A stretch of 64,000 bases of DNA from Alphaproteobacteria bacterium (GTDB taxonomy: Bacteria; Pseudomonadota; Alphaproteobacteria; Sphingomonadales; Sphingomonadaceae): assembly GCA_019232625.1 (NCBI GenBank), contig JAFANP010000044.1, positions 1-64,000 of the forward strand, written 5' to 3'. The position numbers were made by a program, and so were the translations under genes. Shown one piece after another: positions 47,243-55,534 of the stretch; position 1 is the first letter of the stretch; the number at the start of each line of letters is the position of its first letter. The notes under the pieces are model-generated. The model made no database searches and had not been told where the DNA came from. It saw only the letters and a list, made by a program, of their open reading frames with translations.

Positions 47243-47445
47243 CCGCGCCGTTCCGCCTCCACCGAGGCATCGGCCGTGGCATAGGCCTGCTGCCGGGCGA
47301 CGCTCCAGTAGCGCAGCTCGTCGAGCGGGATCGGCCGCCCGGTGACCGCGCAGGTCACGTAATCGCCCGGAGTCAGCACCCGGAAGGTGCCCGCCATGTA
47401 ATGGAGCCGCGCCTCGCGGCCGCCGTTCGACATCAGCATCGCCAT
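47239..47445 (-). CDS. DUF2093 domain protein
   Basis: A 68-residue protein with the family signature: EARLHYMAGTFRVLTPGDYVTCAVTGRPIPLDELRYWSV. DUF2093 proteins are short, soluble and found almost exclusively in alphaproteobacteria, often next to xseA. The exact start among the closely spaced ATGs (MAMLMSN) is uncertain. It is coupled to the downstream M23 peptidase by a 4-base overlap and follows xseA by 9 bases. No function is known. Confidence 0.88.
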   Translation of the reverse strand: MAMLMSNGGREARLHYMAGTFRVLTPGDYVTCAVTGRPIPLDELRYWSVARQQAYATADASVEAERRG

Positions 47446-47454
47446 CAGGACTCC

Positions 47455-48843
47455 CTACAAAAGCTTGGGCTGCTCGCCCGCCGCTCCCAGATAGGCGCCC
47501 CGGCGGGGACGCTCAACCGGCGCTTCGCGGCCGACCGCCGCCTCGACGTCGCCGTCGGCGAAGATCAGGCGGAGCCGGCTCGCCGCGCGCGCGGCGGCGG
47601 CCGACATCAAGGTCTTGCCGGCGCGGTCCTCGACCCGCGCGTAGCCACGTTGCAGCGGCCGGTTGGGATGGGCCAGCTCGGCGACCCGCCACAGCGCCTG
47701 GAGACGCTCCGAAGCGCGCCGGTGCGCGCCGGCGAGCAGCCCCGGGCGAAGCGCGCCGGCCGCGTTGCCGAGCGCCGCCCGGGCGTGGCTCAGCTCGGTC
47801 CTCAGCGCGCGCGGCAGGCGCTCGGCGAGCTCGTCGAGCCGCTGCCGCTGGGGCGCGAGCAGCGCCTCGCGCGCTGGCCAGCGCCTGAGGCTGACGGCGA
47901 GCTGCTCGCCGGCGCGCTCCTGCGCGCGCCGCGCACAGCGCTCGATGCGGAAACCAAGCTCGCGCAAAGCGCCGAGCAGGTCGCCGCGCACCGGCACCGC
48001 CATCTCCGCCGCCGCGGTCGGGGTGGGCGCGCGAACGTCCGCGGCGAAGTCGCACAGCGACGTATCGGTCTCGTGGCCGACCGCCGAGATGATCGGGATG
48101 GACGAAGCGGCGACGGCGCGGACCACCTCTTCCTCGTTGAAGGCCCAGAGATCCTCGATCGAGCCGCCGCCGCGGGCGACGATCACCAGGTCCGGCCGCG
48201 CGACGGGGCCGGTCGGCGGCAGGGCGTCGAAGCCGCGCACCGCAGCGGCGATCTGCGCCGCCGCGCCCTCCCCCTGCACCGGCACCGGCCAGACGACCAC
48301 GTGGCTTGGACAGCGGTCGGCGAGGCGATGGAGGATGTCGCGGATCACTGCGCCGGTGGGAGAGGTGACGACGCCGATCACCTTCGGGTGGAAGGGCAGC
48401 TTGCGCTTGGCCGAGGCGTCGAACAGGCCTTCGGCGGCGAGCGCCCGGCGGCGCTTGTCGAGCAGCGCCATCAGCGCGCCCTGCCCCGCCAGCTCCAGCC
48501 GGTCGATGACGATCTGGTAGCGCGAGCGGCCGGGATAGGTGGTGAGCTTCCCCGTCGCGACCACCTCGATCCCGTCTTCCGGACGGAAGGCGAGCGCGGC
48601 GGCGGTGGCTTTCCAAAGCACGCCGTCGAGCACCGCCTTGTCGTCCTTGAGGCAGAGGTAGCAATGGCCCGACGCGGCGCGCTTCCAGCCCGATATCTCG
48701 CCGCGCACGCGCACATGGCCGAAGGCGTCCTCCACCGTCCGCTTGAGCCGAATCGCAAGCTCCGAGACCGAGACGGCCGCCGCGTTGTCGCCGGGAGCCT
48801 CGGTTGCTAGGAGGCCGCTGTCGGTGGAAGGAAGATCGTCCAT
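47455..48843 (-). CDS. xseA: Exodeoxyribonuclease VII large subunit
   Basis: Large subunit of ExoVII, which degrades single-stranded DNA from both ends into oligonucleotides. The 462 residues begin with an OB-fold ([37 protein letters not shown]) and continue to the catalytic core with [29 protein letters not shown] and [11 protein letters not shown], then a coiled-coil C-terminal region. The start MDDLPSTDS is at a CATG that also provides the start of divergent purD. The small subunit xseB is not in the window. Confidence 0.95.
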   Translation of the reverse strand: MDDLPSTDSGLLATEAPGDNAAAVSVSELAIRLKRTVEDAFGHVRVRGEISGWKRAASGHCYLCLKDDKAVLDGVLWKATAAALAFRPEDGIEVVATGKLTTYPGRSRYQIVIDRLELAGQGALMALLDKRRRALAAEGLFDASAKRKLPFHPKVIGVVTSPTGAVIRDILHRLADRCPSHVVVWPVPVQGEGAAAQIAAAVRGFDALPPTGPVARPDLVIVARGGGSIEDLWAFNEEEVVRAVAASSIPIISAVGHETDTSLCDFAADVRAPTPTAAAEMAVPVRGDLLGALRELGFRIERCARRAQERAGEQLAVSLRRWPAREALLAPQRQRLDELAERLPRALRTELSHARAALGNAAGALRPGLLAGAHRRASERLQALWRVAELAHPNRPLQRGYARVEDRAGKTLMSAAAARAASRLRLIFADGDVEAAVGREAPVERPRRGAYLGAAGEQPKLL

Positions 48844-50128
48844 GAATGTCCTGCTGCTGGGCTCCGGCGGCCGCGAGCATGCGCTCGCCTGGAAGCTCGC
48901 GCAATCGCCGCGCCTCGGCAAGCTGTTCGCCGCGCCCGGCAATCCCGGTATCGCCGAGCATGCCGAGATAGTGAAGCTGGACGCCGGGGACCACCGGGCG
49001 GTGGTCGATTTCTGCCGCCGGCATGCCGTCGACCTCGTCGTGATCGGCCCCGAGGGCCCGCTCGTCGACGGGCTCGCCGACAATCTGCGCGCGACCGGCT
49101 TTGCCGTGTTCGGACCGAGCCGCGCGGCCGCCCAGCTGGAAGGGTCGAAGGGCTACACGAAGGACCTTTGCGCCCGCTACGGCATCCCCACCGCGCGCTA
49201 TGCGCGCGCCTCCGACCGCCTGGCGGCGGAGGCCGCGCTGCAGGAATTCGGAGCCCCCGTCGTCATCAAGGCCGACGGCCTGGCCGCCGGCAAGGGCGTC
49301 GTCGTCGCCGCCACCGACGACGAGGCATTGGCGGCGCTGGACCTCATGTTCGACGGCGGGCTTGGCGCGGGCGGCGCGGTGGTCGTCGAGGAGTTTCTCG
49401 AAGGCGAGGAGGCGAGCTTCTTCGCGCTGGCGGACGGCGAGACGGTCGTGCCGTTCGGCACCGCCCAGGACCATAAGCGGGTCGGCGACGGCGATACCGG
49501 CCCAAATACCGGCGGCATGGGCGCCTACAGTCCCGCCTCGATCGTCACCGCCGCCATGTCCGAGCGGGTGATGAGCGAGATCATCGAGCCGACGATGCGG
49601 GCGATGGCTGAGCGGGGCGCTCCGTTTTCCGGAATATTATATGCCGGCCTGATGCTGACCGCCGAGGGGCCGAAGCTGATCGAATATAACGTCCGCTTCG
49701 GCGACCCCGAATGCCAGGTGCTGATGATGCGGCTGGAGAGCGACCTGCTGGCGCTGATGGACGCGGCGGCGCACGGCCGGCTCGCCGAGGAGGAGGCGCC
49801 GCGTTTCTCGCGGGACGCCGCGCTGACCGTCGTGATCGCCGCCAAGGGCTATCCCGGCACGCCCGAGAGAGGCGGAGCGATCCGGATCGGCGATGTCGGG
49901 GAGGCGAAGATCTTCCACGCCGGCACCGCGATCGCGGGCGACGGCCTCGTCGCCGTCGGCGGCCGGGTGCTCGGGGTCACCGCGCGCGGCGCGACCGTCG
50001 CCGAGGCGCGGGCCGCCGCCTATGCGGCCGTCGACTCGATCGATTTCCCCTCCGGCTTCTCGCGCCGGGACATAGGCTGGCGGGAGATGGCGCGCGGCGG
50101 CTGGCGCGGCGACGGCGGAGCGTGTTAG
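48842..50128 (+). CDS. purD: Phosphoribosylamine-glycine ligase
   Basis: ATP-grasp enzyme for the second step of purine synthesis, joining glycine to phosphoribosylamine. The 428 residues start [20 protein letters not shown], the canonical PurD N-terminus. [46 protein letters not shown] and [12 protein letters not shown] follow. The C-terminal domain ends with about 25 extra residues rich in Gly/Arg. Its ATG overlaps the divergent xseA ATG by two bases, so its promoter lies within xseA coding sequence. An AAGGAAG ribosome-binding site precedes the ATG. Confidence 0.96.
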   Translation: MNVLLLGSGGREHALAWKLAQSPRLGKLFAAPGNPGIAEHAEIVKLDAGDHRAVVDFCRRHAVDLVVIGPEGPLVDGLADNLRATGFAVFGPSRAAAQLEGSKGYTKDLCARYGIPTARYARASDRLAAEAALQEFGAPVVIKADGLAAGKGVVVAATDDEALAALDLMFDGGLGAGGAVVVEEFLEGEEASFFALADGETVVPFGTAQDHKRVGDGDTGPNTGGMGAYSPASIVTAAMSERVMSEIIEPTMRAMAERGAPFSGILYAGLMLTAEGPKLIEYNVRFGDPECQVLMMRLESDLLALMDAAAHGRLAEEEAPRFSRDAALTVVIAAKGYPGTPERGGAIRIGDVGEAKIFHAGTAIAGDGLVAVGGRVLGVTARGATVAEARAAAYAAVDSIDFPSGFSRRDIGWREMARGGWRGDGGAC

Positions 50129-50157
50129 CTCTCCGGCATCGAACGAAGGAGAATGCG

Positions 50158-51795
50158 ATGCGGCGTGCGGTTCCGGTCCTCGTCCTTGTGGCCCTTCTCT
50201 CAGGATGCGCGACTCCCGCCCCGCCCCCCGCCCCGCCGCCCCCGATGGAGGCGCCTCCACCTCCACCTTCACCGCCCCCGCCTCCGCCCCCTCCGCCGCC
50301 TCCACCCATGCCGATGGCGATGGCGATGGCACCCTCGAGCCGCATCGCGAGCGGCGTGGTCGGCGCTCAGGAGGACCGGGAGCGCTACCAGGCGCTCGAG
50401 CCCAACCCCGTGAAGAGGGTCGCCGAGGAGCCGGTCAGCACCTTCTCTGTCGACGTCGACACCGGCAGCTACGCCAACGTGCGGCGGTTCCTGACCCAGG
50501 GCAGGATGCCGCCCGCCGATGCGGTGCGGGTGGAGGAGATGCTCAACTATTTCCGCTACGATTATCCGCTGCCCACCGACCGCACCCGGCCCTTCTCGGT
50601 GACCGCGGACGTCTCGACGACGCCGTGGAACCCGGCCACCCGGCTGCTCCGAATCGGCCTGCGCGGCTACGACATCCCGCGCGCGGAGCGGCCGGCGGCC
50701 AACCTCGCCTTCCTCGTCGACACGTCCGGCTCGATGCAGGATCCCGACAAGCTGCCGCTGGTCACGGCGGCCCTGTCGCTGCTCGCCGACCGCATGGGCC
50801 CGAACGACCGGGTGTCGATCGTCGCTTATGCGGGATCGGCCGGCCTCGTCCTCCCGCCCACCGGCGACCCCGCGGCGGTCAAGGCGGCGCTGGCCCAGCT
50901 CACGGCGGGCGGCTCCACCGCCGGCGGCCAGGGGATCGAGCTCGCCTACGCCACCGCGCGCGCGGCGAGGATCGACGGCGGCATCAACCGCATCCTCCTC
51001 GCCACCGACGGGGACTTCAACGTCGGAATCGCCGACACCCGCGCCTTGAAGGACATGGTGAAGCGCAACCGCGACGACGGCATCACCCTCACCACGCTCG
51101 GCTTCGGCCAGGGCAATTACAACGAGGCGATGATGGAGCAGATCGCCGACGTCGGGAACGGCAATTACGCCTATGTCGACAGCGCGCTCGAGGCGCAGAA
51201 GGTGCTGGACGAGGAGCTCTCCTCGACGCTCTTCACCATCGCCGGCGACGTCAAGGTGCAGGTCGAGTTCAATCCCGCCTTCGTCTCCGAATACCGCCTG
51301 ATCGGCTACGAGAACCGCGTGCTGCGCGAGGAGGACTTCAACAACGACCGGGTCGACGCCGGCGACATCGGCGCCGGCCACCGGGTGACCGCGCTCTACG
51401 AGATCGTGCCCGCGGGCGCGCCGGGCTGGCTGCCCGAGCGCCGCTATCCCGCCAACCGGCCGCCCGCGCCGGCCGCGTCGAAGACCGAGGCCGCCTTCCT
51501 GCAGCTGCGCTACAAGCTGCCGGGAGAGAGCAGCTCGCGGCTGATCCGGCAGCCGATCCCCGCCCGGCTGATCGGCGCCGCCGGCCGGCCGCGGGGCGAC
51601 ATGGCCTTCGCCGCCGCCGTCGCCGCCTTCGGCCAGAAGCTCAAGGGCGACGAGCGGATCGGGCGTTTCGGCTGGGCCGACATACGGGCCTTGGCGGGCG
51701 CGCAGAGCGTCTACTGGCGGCAGGAATTCCTGAAGCTGGTCGATCTCGCCGCCAGCCACACGCCGGCGGCGGCGAACGCGCCCGGCGGTGAGTAG
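50158..51795 (+). CDS. VWA-domain lipoprotein (YfbK family)
   Basis: A 545-residue lipoprotein: signal with lipobox (VALLSGC, Cys17), then an unusual stretch of about 40 residues of nearly pure Pro, followed by MPMAMAMAP. The body is YfbK-type: an N-terminal domain with NPVKRVAEEPVSTFSVDVDTGSYANVRRFL, a VWA domain with the MIDAS motif DTSGSM and Thr/Asp in ATDGD, and a DUF3520-like C-terminal domain. It is probably anchored in the outer membrane facing the periplasm and binds a divalent ion. The start MRRAVPV has AAGGAGAAT before it. It lies 29 bases after purD. Confidence 0.88.
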   Translation: MRRAVPVLVLVALLSGCATPAPPPAPPPPMEAPPPPPSPPPPPPPPPPPPMPMAMAMAPSSRIASGVVGAQEDRERYQALEPNPVKRVAEEPVSTFSVDVDTGSYANVRRFLTQGRMPPADAVRVEEMLNYFRYDYPLPTDRTRPFSVTADVSTTPWNPATRLLRIGLRGYDIPRAERPAANLAFLVDTSGSMQDPDKLPLVTAALSLLADRMGPNDRVSIVAYAGSAGLVLPPTGDPAAVKAALAQLTAGGSTAGGQGIELAYATARAARIDGGINRILLATDGDFNVGIADTRALKDMVKRNRDDGITLTTLGFGQGNYNEAMMEQIADVGNGNYAYVDSALEAQKVLDEELSSTLFTIAGDVKVQVEFNPAFVSEYRLIGYENRVLREEDFNNDRVDAGDIGAGHRVTALYEIVPAGAPGWLPERRYPANRPPAPAASKTEAAFLQLRYKLPGESSSRLIRQPIPARLIGAAGRPRGDMAFAAAVAAFGQKLKGDERIGRFGWADIRALAGAQSVYWRQEFLKLVDLAASHTPAAANAPGGE

Positions 51796-51837
51796 GCGCC
51801 TTGGCAGACCGACCCGCCTGGCTCTAGGGAGGCGTCG

Positions 51838-52272
51838 ATGCCGAAGCTCGCCAAGCTCCTGATCGGGCTCGCCGCCGTCCTCGCCATGGGCTGGATCTGG
51901 CACGCTCCGCTGAGACGCGGCGAGGCCTATGTCGAGCGGATCGAGGCGGCGGCGCGCAGCGAGATCGCGCCGCTCCGCCTGCCGGGCATCTCGGTGCGGC
52001 TGGGCCACGCCCCCCTCTCGCGCGCGGCGGTGATGAGCGGTCCCGCCAACGACCTCCAGCGCGAGGGGCTGGGGAGCGAGTACGGCCTCAAGGATTATGT
52101 CCGCGAGGTGCCCGGCGTCTCCGGCGTCCGCTGGACGGACGAACCCGCCCGCGGCCTCGTTCTGCCGCTGCTGGTCGAGACCTGGGCCTGGCTCGTGCTC
52201 GGCTACGCCGTCGGCCTCTTGTCGGGCGCGCTGCTCTTCGGCCGGCGCCGCCGCCAGTCCTTCCTCGATTGA
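51838..52272 (+). CDS. Membrane protein of unknown function
   Basis: A 144-residue protein with an N-terminal hydrophobic helix (about 5-22) and a C-terminal helix (about 108-132). The region between reads APLRLPGISVRLGHAPLSRAAVMSGPAND and DYVREVPGVSGVRWTDE, resembling the BON-like segment found in sphingomonad envelope proteins. A Trp/Arg-rich cytoplasmic tail (FGRRRRQSF) follows. I do not know its function. It starts 42 bases after the VWA lipoprotein gene and precedes the HhH protein by 15 bases, so the three may form one operon. Confidence 0.7.
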   Translation: MPKLAKLLIGLAAVLAMGWIWHAPLRRGEAYVERIEAAARSEIAPLRLPGISVRLGHAPLSRAAVMSGPANDLQREGLGSEYGLKDYVREVPGVSGVRWTDEPARGLVLPLLVETWAWLVLGYAVGLLSGALLFGRRRRQSFLD

Positions 52273-52287
52273 ACCGATGGGAACAGC

Positions 52288-52782
52288 ATGACCGACCTTG
52301 CCCGATATGACCTCGTCCTGATCGTCGTCGCCGTCCTCGTCGGCCTCGTCGTCGCCTTCTGGGCCTTCCGCCGCGGCCGCGCGCCGCGGGTCGACGGCCC
52401 CGCCCCTCGGCGCCGCGTCGGGCGGGACGGGCCGGAGGGCAATGCCGTCACCGACGAGTTCGCCGCGGCGACCCAGGATGTCGCCGGCGAGATACTGGGA
52501 GTCGACGCCCACCCCGTCGTGCCGGGGCCGGACGGCCCGCCGGACGATCTCCAGCGCCTCAAGGGGGTCGGGCCGAAGCTCGCCGCGCAGCTCAACGCCA
52601 ACGGCATCACCCGCTACGACCAGCTCGCCCGCCTGACCCCCAACGAGACGGCGATCCTCGACCAGCGGATGGGCGCCTTCTCCGGCCGAATACAGCGCGA
52701 CCGGCTGGTCGAGCAGGCCTGCTATCTGGAACGGGGCGACACGGACGGCTTCGAGGCGACCTTCGGCAAGCTCGGCGGCTGA
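52288..52782 (+). CDS. Membrane-anchored helix-hairpin-helix protein
   Basis: A 164-residue protein. One N-terminal membrane helix (about 9-27), an Arg/Pro-rich linker, then a C-terminal HhH domain DDLQRLKGVGPKLAAQLNANGITRYDQLARLTPNE (about 85-145) with the GVGPK hairpin. This HhH module is also found fused to NADH-quinone oxidoreductase subunit E (NuoE) and to ribosomal protein L21 in alphaproteobacteria. DNA binding is possible but unproven for a membrane-anchored form. It is the last of the three plus-strand genes; the CNNM/CorC gene converges on it. Confidence 0.8.
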   Translation: MTDLARYDLVLIVVAVLVGLVVAFWAFRRGRAPRVDGPAPRRRVGRDGPEGNAVTDEFAAATQDVAGEILGVDAHPVVPGPDGPPDDLQRLKGVGPKLAAQLNANGITRYDQLARLTPNETAILDQRMGAFSGRIQRDRLVEQACYLERGDTDGFEATFGKLGG

Positions 52783-52796
52783 GGCGCCGCCGGCGC

Positions 52797-54119
52797 TCAG
52801 CCGCGGCGGCGGCGCACCACCTCGCTCGCGAGCAGCTTGTCGATCTTGAACCCGTCCATGTCGACGATCTCGAACTGCCAGCCGCCGTAGGTGAAGCGCT
52901 CCCCCACCTCGGGGATGTGCTTGAGGACGGCGAGCGCGAAGCCGGCGGTGGTGGCGTAGTCGCGGCTTTCGGGCAGCGGGATGCCGAGCCGGTCGGACAG
53001 CGCGTCCGCGGCGAGCGAGCCCGACACCCACCAGCTGCCGTCCTCGCGCTCGACCAGCGGCGGCTCCTCGCCCCCGGCGAAGTCCGAGGCGAAGACGCCC
53101 GCCAGCGCCGAGAGCAGGTCGGCGGGCGTGACGATCCCCTCGAAATGGCCGTATTCGTCGTGGACGAAGGCGACCGGCACCTCCGCGCCGCGCAGCACGT
53201 TGAGCGTGTCCATCGCGTCCATCTGGTCCGGCACCACCGGCACCTCGCGGATCAGTTCGCGCAGGTTGAGCGGCCGTCCCTCGATCGAGGCGATGACGAT
53301 GTCGCGGGCCTGGACGACGCCGACCAGCTTGTCGACCGAGCCCTCCGCCACCGGATAGCGGCTGTGCGCTGCGGCGCGCAGCGCCTCCCGTATCTCCGCC
53401 GGGCCGGCGTCCGCGTCGATCCACTCGACGTCGGTGCGCGGAGTCATCACCTCCCGGGTCGGACGGTCGGCGAGGCGGACCACGCCGGAGATGATCGCCC
53501 GCTCATATTCCTCCAGCACGCCGGCGCTGTGCGCCTCCGCGACGACGAGGTGAAGCTCCTCCGCCGTCACCTTGTTGGCATTGTCGCGGGTGAGGCGGAG
53601 CAGGCGGAAGATGAGGGCGGAGCTCTTGTCGAGCAGCCACCCGAGCGGCGCGGTGGCGCGCGCGATCCACAGCATCGGCAAGGCGACGAAGGCGGCGATC
53701 GGCTCCGGCGCCCGCAACGCGAATTGCTTCGGGACGAGCTCGCCCACGACCAGCGAGGCATAGGTGGTGGCGACGATGACGATCGCGAAGCCGACGGTCT
53801 GCGCCGTGTCCGCGGCCATGCCGAGGCGCACCAGCCGCTCGGCGGTCGGTCCGCCCAGGCTCGCGCCCGAGAAGGCGCCGGCGAGGACGGCAATGCCGGT
53901 GATGCCGATCTGCACCGTCGAGAGGAAGCGGCCGGGATCCGAGGCGAGGTCGAGCGCGGTCTGCGCGCCCTTGCGGCCGTTCTTGGCCATCGCCTTGAGG
54001 CGCGGCTTGCGCGACGAGACGATCGCCAGCTCCGCCATCGCGAACGCCCCGTTGAGGCAGATCAGGAGGAAGAGGACGAGGACGTCGAACCAGGGGAATG
54101 GCGGGAGGGCGTGCGTCAT
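52797..54119 (-). CDS. CNNM/HlyC-CorC family membrane protein with CBS pair
   Basis: A 440-residue protein of three parts: a DUF21/CNNM transmembrane domain (about 1-195, opening FDVLVLFLLICLNGAFAMAELAIVSSRK), a CBS domain pair (about 210-330, ending DLLSALAG) and a C-terminal CorC/HlyC domain (about 345-430, with GGWQFEIVDMDGFKIDKL). Such proteins are implicated in Mg2+/Co2+ export and CBS domains bind ATP. Older annotations call them hemolysin, which is misleading. The tadA gene is next on the same strand, 58 bases upstream. Confidence 0.9.
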   Translation of the reverse strand: MTHALPPFPWFDVLVLFLLICLNGAFAMAELAIVSSRKPRLKAMAKNGRKGAQTALDLASDPGRFLSTVQIGITGIAVLAGAFSGASLGGPTAERLVRLGMAADTAQTVGFAIVIVATTYASLVVGELVPKQFALRAPEPIAAFVALPMLWIARATAPLGWLLDKSSALIFRLLRLTRDNANKVTAEELHLVVAEAHSAGVLEEYERAIISGVVRLADRPTREVMTPRTDVEWIDADAGPAEIREALRAAAHSRYPVAEGSVDKLVGVVQARDIVIASIEGRPLNLRELIREVPVVPDQMDAMDTLNVLRGAEVPVAFVHDEYGHFEGIVTPADLLSALAGVFASDFAGGEEPPLVEREDGSWWVSGSLAADALSDRLGIPLPESRDYATTAGFALAVLKHIPEVGERFTYGGWQFEIVDMDGFKIDKLLASEVVRRRRG

Positions 54120-54177
54120 GGGCGCCGCTCCCCTTTAGCGCCTCCTCGGGCGCCGCGACAAGCGCGGCAGACCCGGC

Positions 54178-54630
54178 TCACCGCCGATCGGCGAAAAACG
54201 CCTTCAAGAGCGCCCCCGCTTCCTCCTCGCAAAGGCCCGAATAGACTTCGGGCGCGTGATGGCAGGTGGGCTGGGAGAAGAGCCGCGGCCCGTGGAGGAT
54301 GGCTCCGCCCTTGGGATCGGGCGCGGCGAAATAGACCCGCGCGATCCGCGCGAGCGCGATGGCGCCGGCGCACATCGCGCAGGGCTCGAGCGTCACCCAA
54401 AGGTCGCATTCGTCGAGCCGGGCGCTCCCCAGCGCCCGCGCCGCGGCGCGCAGCGCGACCATTTCGGCATGGGCGGTGGGATCGGCGTCGCCCCGCATGC
54501 GGTTGCGGCCCGAGGCGACCGGCTCGCCGCGCCGCGTCACCACGGCGCCGACCGGAACCTCGCCGGCGCGCGCGGCCTCGCGCGCCGCCTCGAGCGCGAG
54601 CCGCATCGGATCGGAGAAGGAGCGCGCCAT
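54178..54630 (-). CDS. tadA: tRNA-specific adenosine deaminase
   Basis: Zinc enzyme that converts A34 to inosine in tRNA-Arg(ACG). The 150 residues have the deaminase motif TAHAEMVAL (His ligand and catalytic Glu) and LEPCAMCAGAI (Cys pair). The family's HGPRLFSQPTCHHAPEVYSGL replaces the more usual N-H-R loop and is typical of alphaproteobacterial TadA. The length is a little below E. coli TadA. It lies just upstream of the CNNM gene and may be co-transcribed. Confidence 0.92.
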   Translation of the reverse strand: MARSFSDPMRLALEAAREAARAGEVPVGAVVTRRGEPVASGRNRMRGDADPTAHAEMVALRAAARALGSARLDECDLWVTLEPCAMCAGAIALARIARVYFAAPDPKGGAILHGPRLFSQPTCHHAPEVYSGLCEEEAGALLKAFFADRR

Positions 54631-54667
54631 GGCGCCGCGCTAGCCGCGCCGCGGCGGCGGCGAAAGC

Positions 54668-54910
54668 CTATTGCGCGCTGTTGCCGTCGGAAACGCGAAG
54701 GGTCGGCGTCTCCACCTGCTTCTGCTTCATCTCCACGGTCGGCACCGAGACGTTGGTCGTGGTCGTGCCGAGCTCCACCTGCTTGACCTTCACGTCATAG
54801 GCCGGCGCCTGCGCCTGCTGCGTCTGGCGGAGGCTGACGACGCCGGTCGCGACCAGCGCGATGCCGACGATCAGGGCGAGGGCGATCAATATGAGGAGCG
54901 CACGAAGCAT
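54668..54910 (-). CDS. Small single-pass membrane protein of unknown function
   Basis: An 80-residue protein with a hydrophobic N-terminal helix (MLRALLILIALALIVGIALVATGVV). A polar tail of Thr/Val/Gln-rich repeats follows (VKVKQVELGTTTTNVSVPTVEMKQKQVETPTLRVSDG), where Val-x-Val-type alternation suggests an extended beta segment exposed to the periplasm. The start is set by AAGGA 7-8 bases ahead of MLRALL; a further in-frame ATG 15 bases upstream lacks one. No family recognised. It is divergent from rpmB. Confidence 0.65.
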   Translation of the reverse strand: MLRALLILIALALIVGIALVATGVVSLRQTQQAQAPAYDVKVKQVELGTTTTNVSVPTVEMKQKQVETPTLRVSDGNSAQ

Positions 54911-55002
54911 AAAGCTGTCCTTCATCGGCAGGGGAAGCTGACCTATGTCTGCAAACGAAGGGCGGCTCAAGCGGTTGCACCCCCGCAACGAACCGCGCGA
55001 AC

Positions 55003-55030
55003 TTGACGCCCGTCCCGTCGCGGGTTATCC
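55003..55030 (+). promoter_or_regulatory. Putative sigma-70 promoter of rpmB
   Basis: TTGACG (55003-55008), a 16-base spacer and TTATCC (55025-55030), 56 bases upstream of the rpmB start. Consistent with alphaproteobacterial housekeeping promoters; not experimentally known. Confidence 0.5.
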
Positions 55031-55085
55031 GCGCCACCGATTCCGGGGGCCTCATGCCCCCCGCTTCATATCAGGACGATAAAAT

Positions 55086-55385
55086 ATGTCGCGCATTTGC
55101 GAGCTGACCGGCAAGGGCCGGCAGGTGGGCCACAACGTTTCCCACGCCAACAACAAGACCAAGCGCACCTTCCTGCCCAACTTGCAGAACGTGACGCTGA
55201 TCAGCGACGCGCTCGGCCGCGGGGTGAAGCTGCGCGTGTCGATGAACGGCCTGCGCTCGGTCGAGCATGTCGGCGGCCTCGACAATTGGCTGGCCAAGGC
55301 ATCCGACGAGCAGCTGAGCCTCAAGGCCCGCCGCCTCAAGCGCGAGATCGCCAAGAAGGGCGCGAGCGAGGACGCCGCCGCGTAA
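55086..55385 (+). CDS. rpmB: 50S ribosomal protein L28
   Basis: A 99-residue ribosomal protein. The N-terminus [24 protein letters not shown] with the L28 signature is followed by [29 protein letters not shown] and a helical basic C-terminus typical of alphaproteobacterial L28. The stop codon TAA lies in the first bases of a tandem REP-like repeat, so the repeat begins right at the gene end. It is otherwise a normal, single-gene unit with an upstream promoter. Confidence 0.95.
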   Translation: MSRICELTGKGRQVGHNVSHANNKTKRTFLPNLQNVTLISDALGRGVKLRVSMNGLRSVEHVGGLDNWLAKASDEQLSLKARRLKREIAKKGASEDAAA

Positions 55386-55450
55386 AAGGGGGACAGTAAC
55401 TATTTTCCGCACGGCAGCGGCGCTCCGCCGAGCGTCGGGAAAATAGTTAC
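55382..55450. repeat. REP-like palindrome, copy 1
   Basis: 69-base unit GTAAAAGGGGGACAG... with a perfect 13-bp inverted repeat GTAACTATTTTCC/GGAAAATAGTTAC around a GCGGCGCTCCGCC core, also a hairpin. The last three bases of rpmB (its TAA stop) fall within it. It differs from copy 2 at only a few bases. Confidence 0.85.
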
Positions 55451-55526
55451 GTAAAAGGGGGACAGTAACTATTTTCCGCACGGCAGCGGCGCTCCGCCGA
55501 CCGTCAGGAAAATAGTTACTGTCCCC
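55451..55526. repeat. REP-like palindrome, copy 2
   Basis: Tandem second copy of the same 69-base unit, differing in AGCGTCG versus CCGTCAG. Here the 3' arm continues with TGTCCCC, so the arms form a full 20-bp perfect inverted repeat (GGGGACAGTAAC... at 55458-55477 and ...GTTACTGTCCCC at 55507-55526). A fragment, GTAACTGTCCCC, recurs at 57196-57207 and a related hairpin at 3970-4000. Such palindromes are typical of REP elements mobilised by RAYT transposases; no RAYT gene is in the window. Confidence 0.85.
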
Positions 55527-55534
55527 ATTCCCGC

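Noticed and set aside
52797-54119. Hemolysin label for the CNNM/CorC protein
   Set aside because: Domain order is CNNM-CBS-CorC, a metal-transport type; no haemolytic toxin features.
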